Source: Epiperipatus broadwayi (lineage: Eukaryota > Onychophora > Udeonychophora > Euonychophora > Peripatidae). From it: DNA of 64,000 bases. Made by a program: the position numbers and the translations under genes. The notes under the pieces were generated by a model, which searched no databases, was not told the origin of the DNA, and saw only the letters and a program-made list of their open reading frames with translations. The first letter of the stretch is position 1. Every line of letters begins with the position of its first letter. Where the stretch lies: contig JAQFVV010006312.1 in assembly GCA_028023455.1 (NCBI GenBank), positions 2,455,898 through 2,519,897 on the forward strand, read 5' to 3'. Of this stretch, positions 1 to 12,572 are shown piece by piece.

Positions 1-1205
1 TGAAAAAGAGCTTCACTTTATAGTAGCAGCACAACTGGCTGCCATATCTATAAGTTGGAGTTAAAAGCCAGATGTGATACTTTTTTTTTTACGGTTTTAA
101 TCAAAATTAGAATTTGTTTTTTAGATAATCATCCCATAGCCAATCCATGTAGTTATCAGTTCATGGGATTATAACTATTTGTAGCAAAATGGTTAAGGAC
201 AAATAAGAAATATGTATTCCCAATTGAAAAATTTCATCTGCACTGCCTTCTTGTTTTTATATAAAGACCTTTCCTTTGCAAGAAGCAGTTTAAAGCTATT
301 TTACCTTTTTTTATTTAAGTATATAAGTATATACTTAAATCAATATAAAATATAGCTTGGTTAAAAAATTGTTTTTTTTTTTACTTTATAACAATAAAAT
401 ATCTCATTTTAAAAGCTTAATTTTTTATATAGCTGTGTTGATGAATTGTATTGATTAAATATACAACGGGTATTTTTAACTGTAATATTTATAGTCGTTG
501 TAACTTTCTAACTATTGATAAAATTACAATATCTTGTTTCTTGATTATTTTTAATTTACCACCGAATGGCCAAAGATTAATTTAACATTTAAAATTTTTT
601 AAAATAAAGTAGAATTACGTTTCTTTTTTGAAATAGTTTGTTTTTTTAACCTTCTATTTTTTTAAATCGTTCTTATTTTATCTTTTATTTTATTTTTAAA
701 TATTGTTAACTTAAAACTGTTTATTTTTATATATAAATATTCTAAAAATTTATGCTGTTGTTATAATTAATACAAAAAAAACAACAACAACTACATCCTG
801 AAAGATGCTATTTCTATTTCTTTCGTTCTTTTTTTTTTTTTTTAAAATCCAATATGACCGTAAACAGTATCCACTTCATTTCCTTGGTTTTTTTTATTTC
901 AATATTTAATTTTTTACTTTGTTAGTAATTTTTTTTTTTTTTTGCAGAATATATTTTATATTTAAGAATATTATCTAATAAAGTCATGAATTATATATTA
1001 CATTGTTAATTAATAGAAATAATGTATCTTTATAAACTTACACTTCTAACATTGCTTGCGAAAAAGCAATAAATAAATTAAAAATTCTATGTGCAACACC
1101 TTGGTGAATTAACATCAGTAACTCATATTTAGATTATCCTTTTGACTGAAGTAAATATTATTCAAATCATTTTATTAATTTCTTCTTTTTTTTCATATGT
1201 CAAAT
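1..1205. other. AT-rich DNA without a recognised gene
   Basis: Only homopolymer runs of T and A and short random ORFs are seen. No motif, repeat or splice-like structure could be supported. Confidence 0.6.
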
Positions 1206-1275
1206 GCATTGACCGGGAATCGAACATGCCCAGCTGCTTGGAAGGCAGCTATGATAACCACTAGGCAATCAACGC
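1206..1275 (-). tRNA. tRNA-Gly(UCC)-like gene, probably a pseudogene or SINE head
   Basis: On the minus strand the acceptor ends pair over seven bases (GCGTTGA with TCAATGC, one G-T wobble). The anticodon arm is perfect: GCTGC, loop CTTCCAA, GCAGC, giving anticodon TCC (Gly). The B box GTTCGATTC matches the Pol III consensus. The 5' side of the T stem reads GCATG where the 3' side CCCGG would need CCGGG, so that stem is broken, and the D arm is poor. The molecule probably cannot fold as a working tRNA, although the Pol III promoter boxes could still act. No SINE body was recognised next to it. Confidence 0.6.
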
Positions 1276-1339
1276 TTGACAATTTTAATTGTTTCTAATA
1301 TAGTCACATAAAAAATAAAATAAAAACATTATTCTATAT

Positions 1340-1630
1340 TCAAAACAAAGCAAAACTCTCCATATAGTAGTGCCATCTTGTGCTAACAAGAGCAATCAAT
1401 GGATGCCAGAAGGCTTGTGCATAAAATCCCTATCTGATGAAGGCCACAAGCCAGAAACTAGTCTGGGGATATTGGATGAGTAGGCGCTAGATAGGGATTT
1501 TATGCACAAGCCTTCTGGCATCCATTGATTGTTCTTGTTAGCACAAGATGGCACTACTATATGCAGAATTTTGCTTTGTTTTGAATTGTTTAATAACAAT
1601 TATGTGCTAGTATGAGATAGTGATCATGTG
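1340..1630 (+). mobile_element. F1 foldback element, copy 1, flanked by a 12 bp direct repeat
   Basis: The 95 bp arms at 1341-1435 and 1489-1583 are near-perfect inverted repeats, so a transcript would fold into a long hairpin. A one-sided tail follows the right arm and ends in GATCATGTG. ATTATTCTATAT occurs immediately before (1328-1339) and after (1631-1642) the element, which is read as a target-site duplication. No coding capacity is seen. Other family members lie near 13.5-14.6, 23.4 and 30.1-30.9 kb. Confidence 0.8.
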
Positions 1631-1749
1631 ATTATTCTATATGTTTATCAATTGTTGGAAATGGAAATTTAAATGGTTTTGTATTTCTGTTTCACTTCTA
1701 ACTAAAACAAATATAATATTACATTTTTAGCAGCATTATCTATACTTCT

Positions 1750-2715
1750 TTAAATAAATGACATTCTAAGAATAAATACAACTTTTAAGATCTGTTCATG
1801 TATAGAAAATATTTCACTAATCATAAATAATAATAGCCATACCCATAAAGGAGTATAGCTATTTAACTCATTCTCTCTACCCTCTCCAAATGAAGAGAAC
1901 AAGAGAAAGTGAGAGAGAACTACTTTAAAATGAGTTCTGCAATAGTTATATAAATTCATCAGTGAACAACAAATATCTTCATATTGAACATTCAGGCTCA
2001 TTTCTTTGTTTACTTGATATTTTATGCAGAGGCTCTTTTTTCTGAAATACTTCAATACAATGTTTAATTGTCAATGTCCAATTTATTTTGTTTTTTACCA
2101 TATCTTCCCAATTAAAATAACTGATATTGTACTTCTTTATAATATCTCTGAGATAATTCTTCTAACATATACAAGGCTACCTCTCTGACAAAAACTATGA
2201 TTAATTTCACTATAAAACACTCTTTAAAAAATCTTCCATTGTTCATTGTTTTACATGTCCAATCATATGCAACATTCTAAAGAAGATATTGGTGGGCTTT
2301 ATGATCTTACCATTGTATTTTTAAAATTGTATGTAGCATTCTTAAATGAAACTTTTCTAATACCTTTATATTGCACTGATAGATGTCTAAGTTTCAATTC
2401 CACATAATAAATTAGGTTAAATAACAGCTCTATGTATAGCTAATTTAGTTGCAGTAATTATTTCTGTAATCTATCTTTTTTTTTTTTACTTTATCTTTTT
2501 TACTTAAAAAAAAGCAACATCAGTGTATTGGAGTCTGTTATCTAAGTATACTTTTCTATTTATAAAGTTATCAAGATATTTAACTAATTGATATTGATAC
2601 TGATGTACATTTTGAAGTTGATAACGATCCAAATTAAATATTGCTGAGGAATTTTTTTCCATCATTGGCTGATAAAAAAACTTAAGATTATTTAAACATT
2701 GGTTAATACACAAAA
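1750..2715 (-). pseudogene. Decayed LINE ORF2, RT C-terminal part (copy 1 of 2)
   Basis: On the minus strand the reading FYQPMMEKNSS, then LDNFINRKVYLDN, then TKLAIHRAVI followed by LLCGIET follows the layout downstream of RT motif C in invertebrate LINEs (a KTxVMYQP-like segment, LGSxIS...LDxEI, then TKxxVYKAVVLxTLLYGxExW). A GHV-like segment follows further down. Many stops and frameshifts break it, so it makes no protein. DNA from about 1850 to 2720 aligns by eye with 27740-28800 in the same orientation, which shows both are copies of one family. The clade (RTE-like or CR1/Jockey-like) is not resolved. A 101-codon open frame inside it has no independent support. Confidence 0.6.
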
Positions 2716-2759
2716 GTTTTTAAATGTTCCATTTAAAACATTAAGAACATTTTGTAAAT

Positions 2760-5559
2760 AGTAGAAAATGTTTCAGTCTATGTCATATTTGAGTTTCATG
2801 TTTTTTATTTTATTTTTAAATAACTAAAAGCTAACTTTTCTGTACTTTTTTCACCAATCAATTGTTTAAATATGCTATATATATATACATAATCACAATT
2901 GTCCTAGAATAAAATGTGAGTCATGATTACTAAAGAAACATTGATATTTTTTTATAAATCCATTTAGTAATTGATTGTGAAAAATTTGTTTTGCAAATAT
3001 ACAAAGTAACATAAATAAATTACAATCTAAAAACAATATATTTCAAGAGTATGTCTATATATAAAATTGTAGTTCTTTTTTTACATGAATTATTTTATTT
3101 TACATAATAAAATTTAATACTTAAAACCAAAGCTTATAACATCAAATTTAAATCATGTTAATAAATTATTTAATTTGAAACACAACTTGGAATACTTAAA
3201 TGCTTCTGGGTAATAATGGTGAGAAACAAGCCTATACTAAATTGGGCAGAGCAATACTGGCTCAATGCTACCCATATACAAGTGTGCCATGAGTATCTAC
3301 TGCTAATATAATGAAAAGACCTAAGGAATAATATCTAAACAAAGTGAGAAATCATCAACATAATTGTCACAATAGATACATGATTCCAGGCAGAAATACT
3401 AATAATAAAAAAGGAAGACATTAAGATAATAATTAAATGGTAAATCTTAAACCATATCTACTCCTATTTATATCAGATATAGCATAATATAAATAAAAGA
3501 CCAATACAAACATATACATGGAAGATAAATAAATAGTTAATTTTAAAGTTATTGTAACAATAGTAGAAATTGTACACCAATCCAAATCAAAATATACCAT
3601 ATATATCAAAATTGAAAATCTACCCATATGAATGTTTATAGAGCAAATATAAGTCTCCTGCTGCAGTCTCTCAAAATGAAATAAATATAATAAAATCACT
3701 TATATACTCTACCTTAAAATATGTGAATATATATGTTAGATTTACCCAAAATAAAGATAAACAAAATGAGATTAACAAAATATTAAATGAACATAACATT
3801 TTAAATATAATAATAACATATAAAAATATAAAAAAATCTTATGCTTTTTTTTTCTGGAGAGAAAATGATTTTTGCTTAATTGTAAGTTTGATTACTTTGA
3901 TGACCATATATCTTGTTTCACTTATTTAAGTGCACATGTTCAAGAATGATTTCAAATGACCATATATTTCTTCATTAGGGGATTGAAGATTTTTCCATAA
4001 AAAATGATAATACATGAGGATGGCAATTTCTTTTGAGAGATTTTAAAAAATGATGTTGACTTTATAATTGAATGAGATTTTAGCAACATGTCATAACTTG
4101 GTAAAGATTAAAGTGATTGTTTAAATTAAAGAACAAATTAAATATATCTTACAATGAAAACATATATATTAAAGTTACATTCTAACAAAAGGAGTCATGT
4201 ACTTTATATAGGCAGACTATAATCATGATGGATAAGTTATAAATGCACAATATAAATGATTTATATTAAATTGGTTATATATATATCAAAGCAGGCCTGT
4301 AAATATAACAAGTTCTTTATAAACCAATATATATGTTTTAATGGAATTATTTTCCACAATAAGATATTATAAAGCAAAGCCTGTATTCAAATACAAATCC
4401 ATAATTATATTTTATAATGAGCTGTAAATACCTTAGCCATAGATAAATCAAATAAAATCAATATAGTTCCTGGAAAAGTAGTATAATATGTTTTTAGTTT
4501 CAGATAAAATATATGATTGATGAAAATTAAAAATGTTTGCAAGATAATAAGACATATGATACCTGTGATTGCATTGCTGAAGTTCCAACTCCTGTCTCCA
4601 CAAAAATGCTTTCTTTTTCTCCATTTGTATAAATTTAAAGACATTAAAGTGAAATAGCATGATTTGAAAGGAGGTTGATTGCTCAGATAAGTCTTTTTTT
4701 AACAGCATATATTGTTTTAACATCCAAAACAATTAAAACTTTATTAACTTTGTTATAGAATTCAGCAAGCAAAATAATATTAATGTGATTAATTGATATT
4801 GCATCTTATGCTTTTAAAATTGCCCCTTTTAAAACTCATTTGAGAGTAACACATAATTGCAATTAGGGCAATTAACAGAATGGGGGTTATTACAATTGAC
4901 AGGAATCTAAAAAGATTTGCATCAGAAATGATTTACATATAATTTAAAAAGAGACAGAGAGAAGTTTTTTTTATAGTAAATATATATATATTTTAAAATA
5001 CAATTATTTGTTAATCAAAATAATTTAAATTAAAGTTATCTAACTTCAAATAGTAATAAAAAGAAAGGAAAAAAAATATTTTTTTGTTTTAATAGGAAGT
5101 TAACAATAGATACATTTATAAATATTAGGCCTAACTTTTAAAAGTCAATGATTGGGTAGATATCAACCTAGATATTGAAATATTTTTAAATAAATAAAAT
5201 AAAATTATAAAGTTTTAAATATATAAATAAAGCATTAAATTATTCAATAGTTAACTTTTTAGAATTATATCAACAACAAAAAATTTTGGATACTAGATTG
5301 TATCTATATTTATTTTTTTATGCAAAATAAATGGTCACAGATTTACATCCTCTCTCAGATAATTTTTTTTATTTACTTTAGCACAAAGCAGGAATACAAG
5401 TTTTAATATACTATCTTTCCCCTTTAATACACTATCTCTCTTAAATTTGTGACTCTACTAATAACTTTCATAAGTCTTATATCTTATCTATCAATTTCAA
5501 GATTTTATCTAAATTGTTAAACATTAAGAATTTATACATAACTTTGCTCATCAATTTCC
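2760..5559. other. AT-rich DNA without a recognised gene
   Basis: Short ORFs on both strands (for example 3433-3699 and 4448-4732) show no motif and have the composition expected of AT-rich noise. A 3' LTR for the Gypsy copy at 5.6-9.3 kb was looked for here and not found. Confidence 0.6.
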
Positions 5560-5910
5560 AGAGGGTATTGGCCTTAAGCTACATGCATTATAGATGTCCC
5601 TAGTTCTTTGAAGGTAACATAAAAGTGTTTCTCCTAAACGATCTGAAAAGACCCATCATATAGACTCAAGAACATTGTAAACAGTCTGTTTTGGGTTACT
5701 AATATGAGGAGTGCAGATAAAATCATCTACTTCAAAAGAATGTGATTTATCCTTAGATTGCCTAAGATGTTTCTGACTCATTTTTTAAGGTTATAGTCAA
5801 CCCTCTCTCTATTGTGGCTACTATCTATTTCTTCTGGGATGTTGGGCAGAGGAGTTTTGATGAGTAAAGGTTTATGTTTTCCAAAATGGAGCTTAACAAG
5901 ATGAACCATT
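5560..5910 (-). pseudogene. Gypsy copy A integrase C-terminal remnant
   Basis: Minus-strand frames read LVKLHFGKHKPLLIKTPLP, then after a frame change SFEVDDFICTPHISNPKQTV and VYNVLESI. Copy B has the parallel segments HFGRHGPLYLKTFLP and TPHINKSQ at 12020-11850. In Gypsy pol the segment around PFxxxFGRxxP ends the integrase core, and a short basic tail follows. Several in-frame stops make it non-coding today. The assignment rests on this parallel with copy B, where RT and integrase motifs lie upstream. Confidence 0.6.
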
Positions 5911-6171
5911 GCTTGTGATTATTTTTTATGTAAAGTCTAAATAGACTACTCAACTCCTGAAGTTAGTAAAAGGCACCCACAGACAGAAACTTTTCCATGA
6001 GGCTCTTTCTAGTTTAATGCACTCTTTTTATCAGCTACTTTAATGAGCTTTTTGGGAGTAGGTTGTACCCCACTAGTTGAAGGCTTAATATTATCTGGTT
6101 CCTCATATGCAACACTAGGATAATTATTAACCCTGCAAAATAAAAATACAAAATTTTTTCTGCTACAAATT

Positions 6172-6416
6172 ACAAATTGATAAAAAGCAACATTTTGGTT
6201 GTTATTTAGCAGAGATAATATTATTAATATATACCATTAAAATAATTGCCAAGCACTGTCAACACTAACATGTTCTTATGAAGGCAAATTCTATAAAACA
6301 CACCTTGATAAAAATACATTAGTGTTGAAAAAGCTTGGAAATTATTTTAATGGTATATATTAATAATATTATCTCTGCTAAGCAAAAACAGAAATGTTGG
6401 TTTTTATCAATTTATT
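6172..6416. mobile_element. MITE with about 92 bp inverted arms
   Basis: The left arm (about 6172-6263) and right arm (about 6324-6416) are near-perfect reverse complements starting TTGATAAAAA and sharing a block with GCAGAGATAATATTATTAA. About 60 bp separate them. There is no ORF. It interrupts Gypsy copy A between capsid and the gag linker, so it arrived later. The target duplication could not be fixed in the AT-rich flanks. Confidence 0.75.
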
Positions 6417-6455
6417 AATTCTGCAATAAGGGGCTTTTGTCTATAACTATGACTT

Positions 6456-7250
6456 CTACTTTGATGCATTTCTATTACAATTATGTTTCCCTATAGGTGC
6501 AAAATTAATATTGGCAACAAGGGAACTATGAGAATCTATAACATCTCTTACACCTTTGTATCTAATCTCAGAGGTATGCTCATTTGTAACAAGAGCATGT
6601 AGCATCTCAGGAACCATGTAAATAGTATATCTATTGGCAGCAATTAAGATCTGTTCAATTTTCTGAGGCAAGTTGTGCAGGATAATTCTGATTATCTGAT
6701 GCTCAAGAAATGGAAAAGCTGTCAAAGGTTTTAGCTTAACTACTGACTATGAAAAAACTGTGTATAGCTACTCTTATGTGTAGCAAAGGTTTCCTGGATG
6801 ATTTGCTGTTATATGTTATTCTGTTTATCTTCATCCCAGAAACTAGACAGTATTATATATTTGAAGTCACAATATGTTTGAGGGCAATCAAACAGAGACT
6901 GACAAAATCTTTTGAGGAAATGTAAAGATGATTGCTAGATATTGCAAACTTCTATTTTTCTGTAAAAGAGCACAGAATAAACAGCTCTTCAAGGTTTTGA
7001 AGAAACTCAGGGATTTTCTAAATGTTCTCCCCTAAAGGGTTTAATTTTTATAAATTTGAGAACCATTGAATGCATTCTCACTTTTTATATTCTGGGATAC
7101 AGGATTATTCTCCATCAGTGATTTGGAAAATATTTGGTCCTGACTGGGACTTGTAACATCACTACACATTTTAAATACTTCTTTAATAAATGTTTCAGTT
7201 CTACCTACATAAGATCTAGAATCATAACTAGCTTGACCATAACCTTTTTC
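6456..7250 (-). pseudogene. Gypsy copy A gag, capsid-like region
   Basis: The minus-strand reading includes KPFRGEHLENPEFLQNLEEL, then KFAISSNHLY, then an 89-codon open frame (6725-6456). The pattern (a segment naming the region to cut out, a helix with LEELF, FA...NLY, then a tryptophan-poor helix) parallels copy B at 19053-18850, where FAITSNNLYGSANEW has the classic shape of the retrotransposon gag family (PF03732-like). Stops and at least two frameshifts break it. No start can be chosen. Its job was virus-like particle assembly around element RNA; now it is a relic. Confidence 0.6.
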
Positions 7251-7317
7251 TTGAAAATTCTGAATTTCTAAGACCTTTTGCTAAATATTATAAAAACTAG
7301 CCTCTAACTGCATTTGT

Positions 7318-8197
7318 TCAACCATAGTTTCCATCATTCCCTTTTGTTCTTTCTTCAACATACCTAATATATTTAAAATGCCTAATCTTTTCTCCAAAAC
7401 CTGATCTAGTCACCTTAGGCACTTGACTATTACTTCTTTCATTTTTGAAATTCTTTTTAAATTGCCACAACTCCTTTATTTCAGCCCTAGATTCATTTAC
7501 AATCTTAGTCTCTTTTTTTCTAATCTCTTCCAATTCAATTTTGTTTTGGGATTGATCCTCTTAGAATTTAGACATATTTTTCATAATAGCTAAATGATCT
7601 TCATTATTATTTTTAAATTTATTTTCTAACTCCACTTTACAATCATTGATAAACTGGTTTGATTGTAGCTCTACACTTTGAAATTTGTAGTTTATAATTT
7701 TAAGCTGCATTGTAGTTTATAACTCTAAGCTGCTCAGGCAATTGGTTATTTCTCTATTATTTTAGTTTTTAATTTTTCTGATCTGCCTTCTGATTCTATT
7801 TTATAACTCATAAAATTATTTTTTATTTCTTCCAATTTTTTATCTGAGTCTCTTTTGGCATTTTGACAATTAATCTCCAACAAATCAAACTTCTAAGTAA
7901 GTTCCCTGCCTGTTTCTAATCTGGCATTCTCTATTTTAGTTTCTAAAGATGCCTGTAATTCAATTAGTCTCTTTTTAAAATATACTTGAGATTTAACTAA
8001 TTGGCTTTCAAAAACATACAATTTATTCTCAAGAGACTTCCTAATTTCTTTTTGGGCCTCTTTTCTTTCTTTTAGTTCCTTAAATTTATTATCAAATCTC
8101 TTCTCAAAAGATTCTAATGTCAGCATAAAACAATCTTGAAAATTAGGGGTTGCTTTTTGGTCCTCTTCAGGTCTTTGATTTCTTTGATATCACTCAT
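7318..8197 (-). pseudogene. Gypsy copy A gag N-terminal coiled-coil region
   Basis: The most likely old start is the ATG at 8197-8195 (context GAAATGAGTGATATC), reading MSDIKEIKDLKRTKK before a frame change. Downstream frames (8126-7893 and 7533-7318) are rich in Lys, Glu and Leu with heptad-like spacing, for example LENKLYVFESQLVKSQVYF, so a coiled coil is likely. Copy B has the same kind of Lys/Glu-rich head at 20835-20406, directly upstream of its capsid. Frameshifts separate the pieces. No enzymatic role is expected; it would have served gag multimerisation. Confidence 0.55.
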
Positions 8198-8534
8198 TTC
8201 TCTAAATAATTACATCAAAATTATATGCATAACATTCACTATCAAAACTTTATGACAATGATTATAATTTATAATCTATCTAAGCAAACTAACTTCCAAA
8301 TCACTACTATATACAATAACCCTCATGAAATAAGATGTTCCACATCTACATCAAAATAACTTAAAAGAAAAATACACATATAGTTGGCATTATTTGACAT
8401 AACAATGATTTATAGGCTTCTAATAATATTAGGGTGTTACAAGATAATTACCAAAAAATAATAATACATTCTTAGAATATTACGATAGTCATTATCACCA
8501 GAAAATCACATAAAATCTTTTGAACTTAACCATA

Positions 8535-8686
<152 letters not shown>

Positions 8687-8899
8687 AATATTAACAAGTC
8701 ATATGATCTATTTCAAATTTAAATAATGCAATCTTAATACTAGTTATTCATGCAATTAATAAATTTTAACATATGCTTTTAAAATTGAAAAAATATTTTT
8801 TTAAAAAAAAAATAAGTTGAAGACTTAAGTCATAAGCAATAAGCATTATTATAGCATTGAAATTCATAATAAGATCTCAGCCCTAAGAAATTAATCAGG

Positions 8900-8917
8900 C
8901 CTCAAGTTGTGGCACCA
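8900..8917 (-). promoter_or_regulatory. Putative tRNA primer-binding site of Gypsy copy A
   Basis: Read on the minus strand, TGGTGCCACAACTTGAGG lies 11 bases inside the LTR. Starting with TGG (complement of the tRNA CCA end) is the hallmark of a primer-binding site. The priming tRNA was not identified. Confidence 0.55.
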
Positions 8918-8928
8918 AAATTTGCAAA

Positions 8929-9300
8929 TGTAACCTCCCAAAGAGTGACCAAGAAGCCATAAAGTAAAGTGTAGGTCTATAAAAAATCTAAACCGATACA
9001 AGACCTTTAATATATTAAATAAACATGTAACCTTAGATAATAAGTTATCTTATAGGCTAAGTGAATGATAACTAAATAAGTCATCTCATGGACTAAGCAC
9101 ACAATAATTAATACAATATTTTACAAGATGTAGATAGACCAATGGCTGGTTGATAATTTACAGTTACATTCTACAAACAATAATAATGAATTAATAAAAA
9201 ATAATAACTTTGCAATGATAATCTAAAAAAATAATAAAATAATTTAGGTTCTTTTAACTATTAGCAGTGATAATAACAATGAGATCCTTATTTTCTTACA
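8929..9300 (-). repeat. Gypsy copy A 5' LTR (372 bp)
   Basis: On the minus strand it runs from TGTAAGAAAATAAGGATC to GGGAGGTTACA, so it has the TGTAA/TTACA terminal inverted repeat. It is followed by a primer-binding-like site and then gag. Only one LTR copy was found, so the far end is inferred from the terminal repeat and not from an alignment. Confidence 0.6.
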
Positions 9301-10429
9301 CTCTCATCAACATTACCACATTTTCTTCCTTTATAATGAAGTACAATTTTATCTAAAAATGGATTTAAACATAATATTGACTAACAAAGATTAACTCCTA
9401 TTTTTGATTATTATATCGTCAGTTAAAGAAAATCAAGTTTTCTTAAAATTTAAAATAATTATCTAGCAACAGCAAATCTAAAGTGATGTGGTAGATAAAA
9501 GGACGTTTTTGTTGTATCAAAATCATCACTAAGTAAAAGCATCAGTAAAGTTATCTTATATATATAATGGATTGCATGAATTGTATTAATGTGACAATTT
9601 CAAAATAATATGTACTCTTATATACACTTTAAACATTTTTACTATACAATTCAAGAAAAATATAAATTATTTACAATTTATAAAAAAATAAATTAAATAA
9701 ATCTTTAAATCAATTTATACATAAATTAAATATAAAACACATATAATATACCATATCTGTGGTATATTTAAATTACATAAATAAATGCATAATGAAAAAC
9801 CTCCTGTAGCTTGGCCTTAATAGTCAGTGATACATACTAAACATAATGAGTGCATTTGAATGGACTAATAATATAGTTGTAGATGGTAATATATATGATG
9901 TATCTACATTGAAACAAGTGTATAATTTCTTAATATATAATTTGTAATTTAAATGATATAATATAAAGAAGAACATTGTATTCTCATAGATAATTAAAGC
10001 TTGTGGAGTATAGAAATACAATCTCAATACTTTACTCGACACATGATCATTTGAAATTATATAATAAGAAATGGGGAAGCATAATCATGAAAATACCTCT
10101 TATAATACACAATGTGGAATACCTAAATATTTCTGGGCTAGATATTTTACTTACAATAAGATTACAATGACTTTACAGCCTGTAATTAATGTAACATGAT
10201 ATGAAAGTTTAAAGTTTTATGTTAAAATTCTACTATATGAGCAACACAATAAATAAATGCAATAAACCCAATGCAACATCCATCACTGTCAGATTTTGCA
10301 TTAGCTTCAAAGTAAGTTAAAGGCATATATAAAATTTAGAGATTAAGAACACTAAGACAATTAATAATATTAAATTTATCATACATAATACACAATATAA
10401 ACATTACAAGTATAAAGCTAAACTAGTCA
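9301..10429. other. AT-rich DNA without a recognised gene
   Basis: No domain, tRNA or clear repeat was recognised. The 72-codon minus frame at 9824-10042 looks random. Confidence 0.55.
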
Positions 10430-10995
10430 ATAAATAATTAAAAATTACCCCAAATCACAAACTCAAACAGACTAGTCAAAAAAATTAAATTAAGAACACA
10501 ACCAATGGTTTCACTGCTACAAGCCGATTTCTCAAGTGTAAATAACTACAAAACAACACCTTATTTATATTAAACATTACCCACAAATCCATTTACCTCC
10601 CAACCATTCTTAATATTAAAAAAACGTTTTTGCTTCAGAATAATAAATTTTCAATAATAAAGATTTTTTAATTCTTCTTTTTATCTCATTTCCCTCAAAG
10701 AAGACAATGTTAACTTCATCAAAATTAATAGTGTGGCCTGTATCTTTTTATGAACATACAAAACAGAATTAAAATATTTTTTTCTAACCTTAGTTTTATG
10801 TACCATTATTCTTTCATTTAAGCTCAAACTACTCTGACCTATATGAATCTTCTTACAAAAACAAGGGATAATATATACTATACCAGAAATAGTCTTCCTA
10901 TCAAAAATTTCCTTTGTGTTATTTAATAAATTATTTCAAGAAACTTTTTATTGATTTTCATATGTTCTGTCTAGCATTCTTTCAAATACACTCAT
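10430..10995 (-). pseudogene. Penelope-like element, GIY-YIG endonuclease and 3' end (copy 1)
   Basis: The minus-strand frame reads LLNNTKEIFDRKTISGIVYI, then IPCFCKKIHIGQSSLSLNER, then after one frameshift GHTINFDEVNIVFFEG. This follows the GIY-YIG endonuclease of Penelope-like elements: (G)xVYxIPCxC...YIGQTxxSLxxR, then an H-rich segment and GHxIxFDxxxVV. The catalytic Tyr of VYI and the Arg of NER are present. Downstream lies CTTGAGAAATCGGCTTGTAG...GAAACCATTGG, the usual kind of 3' end for these elements. RT was not seen upstream, so this is a fragment. A second copy lies at 39735-40165. Confidence 0.7.
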
Positions 10996-11640
10996 TTACA
11001 TAAATAAAATTGGAAAGAATAAGGGTTTAATAGATTGCAACAAACCAATGATTATTAGCAAACAAGAATAATAAACATATTACTTTTTATATTATTTAAT
11101 TTAAATACTAACTTATTGATGTGTGCAATTTTATTTATTTTTTTATTATTGTATACATGCATATATAAAATATTGATCAGATTATTTAGCCATAGTTGAT
11201 ATAAATTATAATTCCTTATTAACCAGATTTTATAATTCTCTTAGAAATAATAGAGGTTTTGTTTTTTCTTTTTTAATCTATTTTTTTAAAATACATTTTT
11301 TAGCCATCATGTATCTTTCCTAGATACAATTCCCCTTCATTTTGAAAACAAAAAGATACATTGATTTCATACAATGTTTTCTCTTATATTGACAAATTAT
11401 CCATTAATTTCTAAATACTTTATAAAAAAAACTACATTTTTTATTTTTACATTTGAAGTAAAATAATTTTAATATAATCTAGCATCTATTAAAATGCATC
11501 TTATATAGTTCTTAAATAACATTTTCATTAATTTTAAAATATAAACAAGATACATATTTACTTGTTAATATCCTTAAAAATTCATCTGAAACAAACTCAT
11601 ATTTTTTAAGAGTTTGGCATATATGGACATTTTCTAAACT
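10996..11640. other. AT-rich spacer
   Basis: No feature was recognised. The 3' LTR of Gypsy copy B would be expected about here or to the left, but no terminal repeat could be matched. Confidence 0.5.
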
Positions 11641-11699
11641 GGTTACTTTCAATAAAAAACAGTAAAAATATTGCTGTTATTATCTATCTATGTCGAAAA

Positions 11700-12560
11700 G
11701 TTTTAAATTTCTGACATGAAACAGATCTTTAATTTCTTTATTATTTTCTACCAGGAAAGCATTTTTTTCACATTCAGAGATTTTCTCTGACCCATCATAC
11801 AATGACAATAATTTCATATACTTCTTAACTGAGATTTGTTAATATGAGGGGTTTTAGTTAAAACAAGATCTGTATTAAATTAACATAGAGGAATTATAAT
11901 TCTATTACTTCTTATTGCCCCAATGTTAATTAAATTTTCCCCATCTTTATTTTATTTTTGGATTGAATTAATTTATTTCTCTATTACAGGTAAAAAAGTT
12001 TTTAAATAAAGTGGACCATGTCTGCCAAAGTGAAATTGAAAAGGAATAAAACTAGATGACCTCATTATGTGTCCAATTTATGTAATTAACTACTTGTTTT
12101 ACACAAACATCTTGTTCTCAAAGATTTTCTCAGATAAATTCTGAAAAGTCTGTTGAGATTCCTCATTACTCTTTTACATGGATTGAAATGAGATCTCTTA
12201 CAAATATAATATATATTTGAGATTGCATTTTATTAACCATACTTGCTATTCAATGATAAGGAAAGGAGTTCCACAATCTGTGAAAATGGACTGAGTTTTT
12301 CCAATTATTGGGATTTGATGATATTTCAACATATTTAAAGCAATTTTTTGCATTTGTTCTTTTGATATAGTAAGCCACATGTATTTTGAAAAGACATTGT
12401 ACATTACTACGTGGTAATGAAGTTGTCTATAAGGTGGCAGGGTTCTTTAACATTGGGCTATCCTAAAACAATTTCTTCTAGAAATGGATTGAAAATCTTG
12501 CTCTTGCAATTTTGTCCCAACCATTTTTGATCTTTTCTCAATAACTGAAGCAAACATGAA
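11700..12560 (-). pseudogene. Gypsy copy B integrase
   Basis: Minus-strand frames read YNVFSKYMWLTISKEQM, then QSIFTDCGTPF, then VKQVVNYINWTHNEVI, then FIPFQFHFGRHGPLYL. These match the integrase core: the first catalytic Asp region (VDxFSKYxW, the Asp here replaced by Asn), the second catalytic Asp in TDxGTxF, the WxxxxxxxNxxxHxxxGxxPFxxxFGRxP segment and the tail. The third acid could not be placed. There are several stops and frameshifts. Integrase would have joined element DNA to the host genome; this copy cannot. Confidence 0.7.
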
Positions 12561-12572
12561 GAAAATCATCAA

